Of a DNA stretch of 19,931 nt, positions 12,552-19,931 are shown one piece after another. The stretch's first letter is position 1; each line of letters begins with the position of its first letter. The translations under genes and the position numbers were made by a program. The notes beneath the pieces were generated by a model. It worked only from the letters and a program-made list of their open reading frames with translations, was not told where the DNA came from and did not search any database. The DNA comes from CAZTXD01 sp964617995 (GTDB lineage: Bacteria; Actinomycetota; Acidimicrobiia; Spongiisociales; ZC4RG35). Location of the stretch: positions 1 to 19,931 of the forward strand of contig CAZTXD010000060.1 in the NCBI GenBank assembly GCA_964617995.1. The letters run 5' to 3'.

Positions 12552-13770
12552 TCCGGCCGGAGGAGAGCCGACCCTCGGTCGGGATCGTTCCGACTCGCTG
12601 TCGTGGAGGCATGGTCGTAGCTTCGACGACCTCGTGGAAGTTTCGTCGGCCAGCTTCGCTTACCCGCGTGTGGGCGGCTCCGACCGCGCCGAGGTGGCCC
12701 GGGCCTTGGTGACGGCCGCCACTCCGTCCGGCGTCTTCGTGCTGTCGACCTGTTTGCGAGTCGAGATAGCGGTGGCTGGTGACGAGGTCACGCTCAAGAA
12801 AGCGCTCGGCGACATCTTCGGAGCCGTTGCCGCCGAGCCGCAGGTGCGAATCGGCGAGCCGGCGGTGGAGCACCTCTTCCGGGTCGCCGCCGGGCTCGAG
12901 TCGCCGATCGTCGGTGAGGTCGAGGTGCTCACCCAGTTCCGCCAGGCTGTGGGAGATCTGAAGGCGTCCCGTCTCGTCGACGGCGGGTTCCTCAAGGTGC
13001 TGGAATCGGCGGTGGCGTCGGGTCGTCGAGCCCGCGAGACGATGGAGACCTCACCTCACGACACGATGGCGGCGGTGGCCGCTCAGATGGTGGGGACTCA
13101 CCCGGCGGTGGCAGTGGTCGGCACCGGGACGATGGCCACCGCCGTAGTAGCCGCCCTCGGCGCTCTGCCCGCTCCACCGCGGGTGTCGATGGTCACCCGG
13201 AGGCCCGAGCAGGTGTCCAGCGAAAACGTAGAGGTCGTGCCGCTGGTCGACCTCGAGTCCGTGATCGCCGAGTATCCCGCTTTGGTGTCTGCCACGGCCG
13301 CCTCCGAACAGCTGATGGACGACGAGGTGGTGGCCGAGGCTCTCAGGCTCCGCACACACCCCCTCACCCTCGTCGACATGGCCATGCCCCCCGATTTTGC
13401 TGCCCCTGACAGCGGTCTTGTGACCTATGTAGGGATCGACGACCTGGCCCGGATGGTGCGACGGCGCGACACCACCAACGGTGTTGCCGACCAGGTCTCC
13501 TTGGCGGCAGCCGATGCTTACCACAGCTATGTCCACCGCGGCCGGGCCGGGCCGGTCATCGCCGCCATGCTCGCGGCAGGGGACACGGTGGTGGACGAGA
13601 CGGTGGAGCGGTTCGCCGGAAGGTTGACCGACCCCGCCGACAGGGAGGTCCTCCGCCAGGCTGCCCACACGGTTGCCCGGACCATTCTCGACAAGCCCGT
13701 CTCGGCGGTGAGGTCGAGTGGGGACGAGAGGATCGTGGAGGCTCTGGCCTCGGCTTTCGAAGATGAGTGA
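12535..13770 (+). CDS. hemA: Glutamyl-tRNA reductase, divergent
   Basis: Reduces glutamyl-tRNA to glutamate-1-semialdehyde, the first committed step of the C5 pathway. The 411-residue protein keeps the overall layout: catalytic Cys73 in LSTCLRVE, GLESPIVGEVEVLTQFRQA, a nucleotide-binding VVGTGTMATAVVAALG domain, LVDMAMPPDF and a C-terminal helical dimerisation part. Several family motifs are altered. The usual STCNR is STCLR, the N-terminal SHRTAP-like block is SFAYPRV, GEPQILGQ is GEVEVLTQ, and DiavPRd is DMAMPPD. Activity is still likely because Cys and NADPH fold are kept and the gene sits among hem genes. ATG 12535 has a weak ribosome-binding site; GTG 12634, nearer the first conserved strand, is an alternative. 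It overlaps hemC by 8 bases (ATGAGTGA). Confidence 0.88.
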   Translation: MIQRSDPAGGEPTLGRDRSDSLSWRHGRSFDDLVEVSSASFAYPRVGGSDRAEVARALVTAATPSGVFVLSTCLRVEIAVAGDEVTLKKALGDIFGAVAAEPQVRIGEPAVEHLFRVAAGLESPIVGEVEVLTQFRQAVGDLKASRLVDGGFLKVLESAVASGRRARETMETSPHDTMAAVAAQMVGTHPAVAVVGTGTMATAVVAALGALPAPPRVSMVTRRPEQVSSENVEVVPLVDLESVIAEYPALVSATAASEQLMDDEVVAEALRLRTHPLTLVDMAMPPDFAAPDSGLVTYVGIDDLARMVRRRDTTNGVADQVSLAAADAYHSYVHRGRAGPVIAAMLAAGDTVVDETVERFAGRLTDPADREVLRQAAHTVARTILDKPVSAVRSSGDERIVEALASAFEDE

Positions 13771-14617
13771 GTTCAGGCTGGCGACCCGGAGGTCGCCCCT
13801 GGCGAAGGCGCAGGCGTCTGTGGTGGCCGGGCGCTTGACCCAAGCCGGACACTCGGCCCGCATCGTCGAGGTGACGACCAGCGGGGACCGCGACCGGACC
13901 AGCCCGGTGGCCACTCTCACCGAGGTGGGCGCGTTCGTCCGGGCCGTGCAGCAGGCGGTTCTCGACTCCCGGGCGGAGATGGCGGTTCACTCCGGCAAGG
14001 ACCTGCCCGTGGACGGCCCACCACGACTGGTGGGGTTCCATCCCGAACGGGCCGCCCCCTGGGACGTGATGTGCGGGGCGACCCTGTCGGGTCTTCCGGA
14101 GGGCGCCCCGGTCGGGACGGGGAGCCCCCGCCGCTCCGCCCAGCTCCGTCTCCTGCGACCCGACGTGGAGGTCGTCGACGTTCGGGGGAACGTGGAGACC
14201 CGGCTTGCTCTGGTGGAGAAGGGGGTGGTGGCCGCGGTGGTGCTGGCGGAGGCAGGTCTGGCCCGGCTGGGCTACGAGGATGCCATCGACCACCGCTTCA
14301 CCCTCGACGAGATGGTGCCTGCCCCCGCCCAGGCGGCCCTCACCGTGGAGGCGGTGACCGGGTCCGAATCCGCCGAGACGTTGCGCGCCATCGAGGATCC
14401 CGCCACCGCTCTCGCCGTTCGGGCCGAGCGGACGGTGCTGGCAGTCACGGGGGCGGGATGCCGGGCGGCTCTCGGTGCCTACGCCACCATCGGATCGGGG
14501 GGCGCGGTCCGAGCGACCGGCTTCGTGGAGGACGAGCGGGGCCCTCGTCGGGCCGAGGTCACCGCCGACACTCCCCACGAAGCAGCCGTCCGATTGAGCG
14601 AGGAGATGGGTCTGTGA
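13763..14617 (+). CDS. hemC: Hydroxymethylbilane synthase (porphobilinogen deaminase)
   Basis: Joins four porphobilinogens into hydroxymethylbilane. The 284-residue protein has LATRRSPLAKAQA at the N-terminus, VEVTTSGDRD, AVHSGKDLPV with catalytic Asp80, VDVRGNVETRL, RLGYED and GAGCRAALGAYA, whose Cys233 should carry the dipyrromethane cofactor. Some normally fixed positions differ: SMKD is SGKD, GTSSLRR is GTGSPRR, and PGQGAL is PAQAAL. ATG 13763 is chosen because the family begins there (SEFRLATRRS); an upstream in-frame start at 13718 lies within hemA. The stop overlaps the hemD GTG start (GTGA at 14614). Confidence 0.94.
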   Translation: MSEFRLATRRSPLAKAQASVVAGRLTQAGHSARIVEVTTSGDRDRTSPVATLTEVGAFVRAVQQAVLDSRAEMAVHSGKDLPVDGPPRLVGFHPERAAPWDVMCGATLSGLPEGAPVGTGSPRRSAQLRLLRPDVEVVDVRGNVETRLALVEKGVVAAVVLAEAGLARLGYEDAIDHRFTLDEMVPAPAQAALTVEAVTGSESAETLRAIEDPATALAVRAERTVLAVTGAGCRAALGAYATIGSGGAVRATGFVEDERGPRRAEVTADTPHEAAVRLSEEMGL

Positions 14618-15297
14618 CCGACGTGGCCGTGACGACCAGTGCCGACTCGTTCCAGGTGTGGGCGGACCCTCTCACCCGCTCCGGTCTGGAGCCCGTGTCC
14701 CTGCCGTGCCTCGAGATCGTGCCCGCCTCCGACGAGGATCTCGCTCGTGTGCGGGAGCTGGCGGGGGACTTCGACGCTGTCGTGCTGACATCCGCGCGTG
14801 CCGTCGCGCTGTTGTGGCCGGATGACGGCATGCCCTCCACACCGGTGGCGGCGGTGGGCGAGGCAACCGCCGCTGCCGTCGAAGCCGCAGGAGGAGTGGT
14901 CGAAACGGTCGGCAGGTCCGGAGGGGATGCCCTGCTCGAGGGGTGGGACGGCGCGGGCAGGCGCGTTCTCTTCCCTCACGCCGAGGGCACCGACCGAAGC
15001 CGCCTCGACGAGCTCGGCGCCGTCGTCGCAGAGCTGGCCGCAATCTCGATATACGCGGCGCGCCCGATCAGCCCCGGCCCCGACCCCGTCGACGCCGCCG
15101 TCTTCGCCTCCCCCTCGGCCGTCGACGGCTGGCTACTCTCTCGCAGCTTCGCCGAGCTCCGGGTGGTAGGAGCCATCGGCACCACCACGGCCCGAGCCAT
15201 CGACGAAGCCGGCGGCACCGTCGACGCCATCCCCGACGGCCCATCGGTGGATGCCCTCGTCGAGGCAGTGGCCCGGGCACTGGAAAGGAAGCCATGA
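14614..15297 (+). CDS. hemD: Uroporphyrinogen-III synthase
   Basis: Closes hydroxymethylbilane with inversion of ring D to uroporphyrinogen III. The family is poorly conserved, so the call rests on fold-like features and place. The 227-residue protein has two similar halves, with FDAVVLTSARAV and VDAAVFASPSAVDGW as the paired strand-helix motifs, VAAVGEATAAAVEAAG and VGAIGTTTARAIDEAG as the paired binding loops, and SVDALVEAVARAL at the end, all typical of HemD. It lies between hemC and hemB with 4-base overlaps on both sides (GTGA at 14614, ATGA at 15294). Confidence 0.93.
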   Translation: MTDVAVTTSADSFQVWADPLTRSGLEPVSLPCLEIVPASDEDLARVRELAGDFDAVVLTSARAVALLWPDDGMPSTPVAAVGEATAAAVEAAGGVVETVGRSGGDALLEGWDGAGRRVLFPHAEGTDRSRLDELGAVVAELAAISIYAARPISPGPDPVDAAVFASPSAVDGWLLSRSFAELRVVGAIGTTTARAIDEAGGTVDAIPDGPSVDALVEAVARALERKP

Positions 15298-16277
15298 TCC
15301 GATTCCCCGTCTCCCGTGACCGCCGCCTGCGCCGGACCGCCTCGATCCGTCGTCTGGTGGCGGAGACACGCCTGCATCCGGCCTCGTTCGTTCTCCCCGT
15401 GTTCGTCGTCCCCGGCTCCGGTATCGAGCGGCCCATCGGCTCGATGCCGGGGCACTCCCAACTCTCCGTCGACCGGTTGCTGCCGCTCGTGAAAGAGGCT
15501 GCCGCTCTCGGCGTCGGCGGGGTGATGCTGTTCGGGATCCCCGACCGCAAGGACGAGGAAGGCTCGCCCGCATGGGACCCGGAAGGTCCGGTGCCGACGG
15601 CAATCAGGGCGATCGGTGATCTGGGACCGACCGTGTGGGCGGACGTCTGCCTGTGCGAGTACACCAGTCACGGCCATTGCGGCGTGCTCACCGAGGGCGG
15701 CTCCGTCGACAACGACGCCACTCTCCCTCTACTGTCGAGGGCGGCCGTCGTTTACGCGGACGCCGGTGCCGGCATCATCGCTCCCTCCGACATGATGGAC
15801 GGTCGGGTGGGAGCGATCCGGTCGGCGCTGGACGGTGCCGGGCACGCCGAGCTGGCCATCTGCTCGTACGCCGTCAAGTACGCCTCCGCCTATTACGGCC
15901 CGTTCCGTGAGGCCGCCGAGTCCGCTCCCTCCTTCGGCGACCGACGCTCCCATCAGATGGACCCCACCGCATCCCGCCAGGCCCTGGTGGAGGCCCGCGG
16001 GGACATCGGCGAGGGCGCCGACATGGTGATGGTGAAGCCGGCCGGCCCCTATCTGGATGTGATCACCCGGGTCCGGTCGGAGGTGGAGACCCCCGTCGTC
16101 GCCTACCAGGTGTCGGGAGAGTTCTCGCTGATCGAGGCCGCCGCCGCCAACGGCTGGGTGGACAGGGAGGCGGTGATGATGGAGTCGCTGGTCGGCATCA
16201 GGCGAGCCGGGGCCGACATCATCCTCACGTATTTCGCGCTGGACGCCGCCCGTAGGCTGCGGGAGGAGTGGGGATGA
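15294..16277 (+). CDS. hemB: Delta-aminolevulinic acid dehydratase (porphobilinogen synthase)
   Basis: Condenses two 5-aminolevulinates to porphobilinogen. The 327-residue length is standard. The zinc-type site is visible as DVCLCEYTSHGHCG with Cys119, 121 and 129, so it should be a Zn enzyme. The two active-site lysines are Lys195 in SYAVKYASAYYGPFR and the Schiff-base Lys248 in MVMVKPAGPYLD. APSDMMDGRV, DRRSHQMDP and YQVSGEF are further family motifs. ATG at 15294 overlaps the hemD stop. Its stop overlaps the hemL ATG (16274-16277). Confidence 0.97.
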   Translation: MIRFPVSRDRRLRRTASIRRLVAETRLHPASFVLPVFVVPGSGIERPIGSMPGHSQLSVDRLLPLVKEAAALGVGGVMLFGIPDRKDEEGSPAWDPEGPVPTAIRAIGDLGPTVWADVCLCEYTSHGHCGVLTEGGSVDNDATLPLLSRAAVVYADAGAGIIAPSDMMDGRVGAIRSALDGAGHAELAICSYAVKYASAYYGPFREAAESAPSFGDRRSHQMDPTASRQALVEARGDIGEGADMVMVKPAGPYLDVITRVRSEVETPVVAYQVSGEFSLIEAAAANGWVDREAVMMESLVGIRRAGADIILTYFALDAARRLREEWG

Positions 16278-17563
16278 GTGGGGATTCGGGCGCCGGGAGC
16301 CGGAAGTCGCAAGGCTGGTACCAGCGGGCGGTGGCGGTGATGCCGGGCGGGGTGAACTCGCCCGTGCGAGCGTTCAAGTCGGTGGGGACCGGTCCGATGT
16401 TCGCCGCCTCCGCCGCCGGACCACGGGTGAAGTCGGTCGACGGGGCCTCCTACATCGATTTCATCGCCTCCTGGGGGGCGCTCATCCTCGGCCACTCCCA
16501 CCCGGTGATCGTCGAAGCGGTGGAGAAGGCGGCCCGGCGGGGCACCTCCTTCGGTGTGCCCACTACCTCCGAGGTCGAGCTGGCAGAGCTGATCTGCCAC
16601 GTGGTGCCGTCGGTGGAGCTGGTGCGGATGGTGAACTCGGGCACCGAGGCGACCGCTTCGGCCGTCCGGGTGGCCCGGGCCGCCACGGGCCGGCACGCCA
16701 TCATCAAGTTCGAGGGCAACTACCACGGCCATGCCGATCCCTTCCTCGTCAAGGCCGGCAGCGGCGCCGCCACCCTGGGAACCCCCGACAGTCCCGGCGT
16801 GCCCCCGGCCACCGTGGCCGATACCCGCTCGGCCCGCTACAACGACCTGGACTCGGTGGATGCCGCCTTCGCTTCCGGCGACGTCGCCGCCGTCATCGTG
16901 GAGCCGGTGGCGGGGAACATGGGGGTGGTGCCCCCACAGCCCGGGTTCCTGCAGGGGCTGAGAGAGCGGTGCGACCGCCACGGCTCGGTGCTCATCATGG
17001 ACGAGGTGATGACGGGGTTCCGGGTCGGTCCCGCCGGGGCGCAGGGGCGTTACGGCGTGAGCGGTGACCTCACCTGCCTGGGCAAGGTAGTAGCCGGCGG
17101 CACGCCGGCGGCGGCCTACGGCGGGTCCGCCGAACTGATGCGCATGGTCGCCCCCGACGGGCCCGTTTACCAGGCGGGGACCCTGGCCGGGAACCCGCTG
17201 GCAGTGGCCGCCGGTCTCGCCTGTCTCCGATACCTGGCCGAGAACCCCGACACCTACGACACCCTGGAGAAGGTGGGAGCCGGCCTGGAGAGCCGCCTCG
17301 CCGCTGCGGTCGGGAACACAGGTTGCGTGCAACGGGTGGGGGGGATGCTGACCGTGTTCTTCGGGCCGCAGAAGGTGAGCAGCTTCGACGACGCCTCCGA
17401 CCTCGACCTCGACCGTTTCGCCCGCTTCTTCCGGGCCGCGCTGGCGCGAGGGGTCCTCCTGCCCCCGTCGCAGTTCGAGGCGATGTTCCTGATGGAGGCT
17501 CACGCGGCGGTCGCCGAGGAAGCGGCCGACATCCTGGAGGCAGCCGTCGGGGACACCCGGTGA
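16274..17563 (+). CDS. hemL: Glutamate-1-semialdehyde 2,1-aminomutase
   Basis: Converts glutamate-1-semialdehyde to 5-aminolevulinate using PLP. The 429-residue protein shows PGGVNSPVRAF, DFIASWGALILGHSHP, VNSGTEAT (phosphate loop), KFEGNYHGHAD, VIVEPVAGNMG, IMDEVMTGFRV and PLP Lys271 in DLTCLGKVVAGG. The canonical GGGLPVGAYGG is AGGTPAAAYGG here, a mild change. ATG 16274 is preferred over the in-frame GTG 16268 because GGAGG at 16262-16266 is well spaced and it forms the ATGA overlap with hemB. Its stop overlaps the hemE GTG (GTGA at 17560). Confidence 0.96.
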   Translation: MSGDSGAGSRKSQGWYQRAVAVMPGGVNSPVRAFKSVGTGPMFAASAAGPRVKSVDGASYIDFIASWGALILGHSHPVIVEAVEKAARRGTSFGVPTTSEVELAELICHVVPSVELVRMVNSGTEATASAVRVARAATGRHAIIKFEGNYHGHADPFLVKAGSGAATLGTPDSPGVPPATVADTRSARYNDLDSVDAAFASGDVAAVIVEPVAGNMGVVPPQPGFLQGLRERCDRHGSVLIMDEVMTGFRVGPAGAQGRYGVSGDLTCLGKVVAGGTPAAAYGGSAELMRMVAPDGPVYQAGTLAGNPLAVAAGLACLRYLAENPDTYDTLEKVGAGLESRLAAAVGNTGCVQRVGGMLTVFFGPQKVSSFDDASDLDLDRFARFFRAALARGVLLPPSQFEAMFLMEAHAAVAEEAADILEAAVGDTR

Positions 17564-18549
17564 CCAAGCCGCTGGTCGAGGCCCTGATGGGCCGACCCAC
17601 CCGCCGACCCCCGGTTTGGGTGATGCGTCAGGCCGGCCGGTACCTGCCCGAGTATCGGACCCTGCGTGAGACCGTGCCGTTCCAGCAGGCGGTCTCCACC
17701 CCCGAGCTGGCCTCGGAGCTGACGCTCCAGCCGATCGAGAGATACGGCATGGACGGGGCCGTGATCTTCGCCGACATCATGACCCCGCTGGAGGCAATGG
17801 GGGTCGACATGGAATTCGCTCCCGGCCCCAGGCTCCGGCCCCACTCCCTCGAGGAGGTGGCAGCGCTTCCCCCTCTCGACCCCGATCGGGTCGCCTTCAT
17901 CGGGGAGACCATTCGCCTGGTGAGGAAGTCGGTGTCGGCGCCGACGGCGGTGATCGGATTTGCCGGGGCGCCGATGACGCTCCTCGCGTACCTGATCGAA
18001 GGCGGCGGATCCAGGGATTTCGCGGCCGCCCGGGCCGCGTTGCTCGCCGACCCGGGATTGGCTTCGGCCGCTCTCGAGGGCCTGGCCGAGTCGATGCGTC
18101 GCTACCTGGAGATGCAGGTGGAGGCAGGAGCCGATGCCGTCCAGCTCTTCGACTCGTGGGCGGGTGTCGTCACCCGCGAGTCCTTCGGGCGTCGGGTGGC
18201 TCCGGCGGCCCGATCGACTCTCGCCGGGATCGGCGTCCCCCGCATCTACTTCGCTCCCCACGCCCATCACACCCTCGACATGCAGGCGACCGTCGAGGCC
18301 GACGCCTACGGTGTCGACTGGCGGATACCCATCGATCGGGCCTGGGAGGAGATCGGCGACGGCGCCATCCAGGGGAACCTGGACCCGGCCGTGTTGCTGA
18401 CCGACCCCGACACGATCGTCTCGGCCGTGGCCGACGTGAAGGACGCCATCGGCGATCGGCCCGGCCATGTCTTCAACCTGGGTCACGGCATCGACCGTCA
18501 CACCCCTCCCGAAAATCTCGCCGTCATGGTGGAGGCCGTTCGCTCGTGA
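17560..18549 (+). CDS. hemE: Uroporphyrinogen decarboxylase
   Basis: Removes four acetate carboxyls from uroporphyrinogen III to give coproporphyrinogen III; it uses no cofactor. The 329-residue protein starts with the family hallmark PPVWVMRQAGRYLPEYR and continues with ADIMTPLEAMG, IGFAGAPMTLLAYLIEGGGSR, VQLFDSWAG, a YGVDWRIPI block, IQGNLDP and FNLGHGI near the end. It is slightly shorter than many homologues (about 340-355). GTG 17560 overlaps the hemL stop; its own stop overlaps the hemY GTG (GTGA at 18546). Confidence 0.96.
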   Translation: MTKPLVEALMGRPTRRPPVWVMRQAGRYLPEYRTLRETVPFQQAVSTPELASELTLQPIERYGMDGAVIFADIMTPLEAMGVDMEFAPGPRLRPHSLEEVAALPPLDPDRVAFIGETIRLVRKSVSAPTAVIGFAGAPMTLLAYLIEGGGSRDFAAARAALLADPGLASAALEGLAESMRRYLEMQVEAGADAVQLFDSWAGVVTRESFGRRVAPAARSTLAGIGVPRIYFAPHAHHTLDMQATVEADAYGVDWRIPIDRAWEEIGDGAIQGNLDPAVLLTDPDTIVSAVADVKDAIGDRPGHVFNLGHGIDRHTPPENLAVMVEAVRS

Positions 18550-19832
18550 CGACCCTGGTGATCGGGGGAGGCCTGGCCGGTGCCCTGACCGCCCGGGCTC
18601 TCGATCAGCACGGAGTCGAGGTGATGGTTGTCGACGCCGGGCCCGAGCCGGGCGGCGTCACCGTTCCCATCGGGCGCAACGGATACGTGCTGGAGCCGGC
18701 AGCGGGGACGGTGCTCCTGCCCCACCCCCACCTGGGCAGGCTGCTGGATGGCCTGGAGGTGAAGATGCGCCCTGCCGGATCGGCCGCCGTCCGCCGTTTC
18801 GTTCGGCATCGAGGAGTCACCGCCGCGCTGGTACCGGGTCCCCGACTGGTGGGGACACCGCTGCTCTCCTGGGGGGCCAAGCTGCGCCTGCTGGCGGAGC
18901 CGTTCGTTGGAAGCGTCGACGATCCCGACCAGTCGCTCGAGACGTTCCTGACCCGACGACTGGGCAGAGAGACCGGCCGGCTGGCCGCCCGACTGATGGC
19001 GGCAGGAGTACACGCCGGAGATCCCTCGCATCTTTCGGCGGCGGCGGCGTTTCCCCAACTGGCGTCCCTCGAGGCCCGTCACGGCTCCCTCCTCCGCGGA
19101 GCGGTAGCCTCGCGGCGACACCGGGAGGGACCACGTCCTGTGACCCATGTGGTGGAGGGGGGAACGGCGAGCATCGCCCGGGAGGTGGCCGGTTCCCTGG
19201 GTGAGGCGTGGCGCTCGTCGTGGCCCGTCGAGCGTCTGGAACGGAAAGGAAGGCGCTGGCGGGTCCACGGGCCCGAGACGGTGGAGGCGGACCGGGTCGT
19301 GGCGGCGGTTCCGGCCGAGGAGCTGGCGGTCATCCATCCCGGCAGCGCCGGGTCGCAACCGTGGGACTGGGCCCCGGTGGCCGTCGTGTGGCTGGGCATC
19401 ACCGCACCCATCCTTCCCGAGGGCATCGGGGTCCTGTTCGGGCCGGAGGAGCAGACCGCCACCCTCGGCATCCTCTACGAATCCGCCTATGCCCCCCAAC
19501 GCGCCCCCAGCGGACGGGGACTGGTGAAGGCGCTGGTGGGAGGGGCAATCGATCCCGGGGCGGTGGAACGGCCCGATCGTGAGCTGACGGAGTGGGTGAT
19601 CCGGGACCTGGAGGCGGCCGTGGGTGGTCCCCCGCAGGTGGAGATGTCCCATGTCGTCCGGCACCGGCCCGGCATACCCCAGTACACGTCGGCGCGACGG
19701 CGAGCGGTGGAGGCGCTGCGGGGCCGGCTCCCCCCCGGGCTGGCGGTCACGGGCTGGGCATACGACGGGGTCGGTGTCTCCCAGCTCGCATCGGCGGCGT
19801 TCCGGCTGGGCGAGCAGCTCTCGACCCCCTGA
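18546..19832 (+). CDS. hemY: Protoporphyrinogen/coproporphyrinogen oxidase, HemY type
   Basis: This is a flavoprotein that oxidises a porphyrinogen to the porphyrin with O2. The 428-residue protein has the N-terminal FAD dinucleotide motif VIGGGLAGALTARAL followed by a VVDAGPEPGG strand, a central HVVEGGTASIAREVAG block, EADRVVAAVPAEE, and the C-terminal FAD-binding GLAVTGWAYDGVGVSQLASAA typical of the HemY/PPOX family. The middle part is divergent, so the substrate is not settled by sequence. With HemF and an HGLP-type HemH in the same operon, protoporphyrinogen IX is the likely substrate. GTG 18546 overlaps the hemE stop. It is the last gene of the operon; an inverted repeat follows 17 bases after its stop. 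Confidence 0.9.
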   Translation: MTTLVIGGGLAGALTARALDQHGVEVMVVDAGPEPGGVTVPIGRNGYVLEPAAGTVLLPHPHLGRLLDGLEVKMRPAGSAAVRRFVRHRGVTAALVPGPRLVGTPLLSWGAKLRLLAEPFVGSVDDPDQSLETFLTRRLGRETGRLAARLMAAGVHAGDPSHLSAAAAFPQLASLEARHGSLLRGAVASRRHREGPRPVTHVVEGGTASIAREVAGSLGEAWRSSWPVERLERKGRRWRVHGPETVEADRVVAAVPAEELAVIHPGSAGSQPWDWAPVAVVWLGITAPILPEGIGVLFGPEEQTATLGILYESAYAPQRAPSGRGLVKALVGGAIDPGAVERPDRELTEWVIRDLEAAVGGPPQVEMSHVVRHRPGIPQYTSARRRAVEALRGRLPPGLAVTGWAYDGVGVSQLASAAFRLGEQLSTP

Positions 19833-19848
19833 ACCCGCCGGGGCGTTC

Positions 19849-19904
19849 CCCGTTTTCGCGCATCGAATGCGCGCCATCGCCCGAATGCGCTGCGCGAAAA
19901 CGGG
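19849..19904. terminator. Perfect 14-bp inverted repeat after hemY
   Basis: Arms 19849-19862 (cccgttttcgcgca) and 19891-19904 (tgcgcgaaaacggg) pair perfectly around a 28-base spacer. The spacer holds two direct gaatgcgc copies (19864-19871 and 19883-19890) and allows an alternative small GCGCAT/ATGCGC hairpin (19857-19871). It lies 17 bases after the hem operon and probably ends it. There is no T-tract outside the stem, so a dispersed palindromic repeat or regulator site is the alternative. Confidence 0.5.
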
Positions 19905-19931
19905 AGGCGGTCAGCCGTGGGAGCGGTAGTA

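Noticed and set aside
18498..19877. Minus-strand frame of 459 residues opposite hemY
   Set aside because: It is antisense to a gene with clear FAD-binding motifs at both ends; no motif is seen in the reverse frame.

Overview
The window is GC-rich throughout, with frequent GTG and one TTG start and almost no intergenic space. Gene content and style suggest a high-GC actinobacterium, perhaps of an Acidimicrobiia-like lineage; that placement is inference, not proven here. A run of exactly 100 N (9999-10098) marks a scaffold gap, so the two halves may not be truly adjacent and the draft is probably a metagenome or single-cell assembly.

Left half (1-9998), respiratory chain. A short leader with a tandem repeat and a strong hairpin precedes a small glutaredoxin-like gene (290-550). 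Convergent to it is a minus-strand operon of three ATGA-overlapping genes: a 12-helix protein related to cbb3 oxidase subunit I (CcoN) that appears to have lost every haem and copper histidine, a CcoO-like monohaem cytochrome c whose distal ligand looks like His instead of Met, and a second membrane-anchored cytochrome c. A roughly 175-bp divergent control region separates it from a plus-strand operon. That operon encodes an unknown four-helix membrane protein, a 2[4Fe-4S] ferredoxin, a b6-type cytochrome b with the Cys expected for covalent haem ci, a subunit IV-like cytochrome b C-terminal half, a Rieske protein with a Tat motif, a dihaem cytochrome c carrying DxDGDG repeats, and a small membrane protein. 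Three proteins from the two operons share the same N-terminal helical module of about 35 residues, followed by Pro/Ala/Glu linkers. This suggests that both operons build one supercomplex: a menaquinol:cytochrome c reductase of b6c type with a haem-less CcoN/CcoO-like side module.

Right half (10099-19931), haem synthesis. A stand-alone cyclic-nucleotide-binding-domain protein is followed by hemH, hemF, hemA, hemC, hemD, hemB, hemL, hemE and hemY. All lie on the plus strand with stop/start overlaps, mostly GTGA or ATGA. This is the complete set of dedicated enzymes from glutamyl-tRNA to protohaem by the C5 route. HemF and a ferrochelatase with an HGLP motif point to the protoporphyrin-dependent branch, not the coproporphyrin branch usual in Actinomycetota. 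HemA and HemC are divergent at several normally conserved motifs. A perfect 14-bp inverted repeat follows hemY and probably closes the operon.

Functionally the halves fit together: the right makes haem, and the left encodes b- and c-type haem proteins that consume it.
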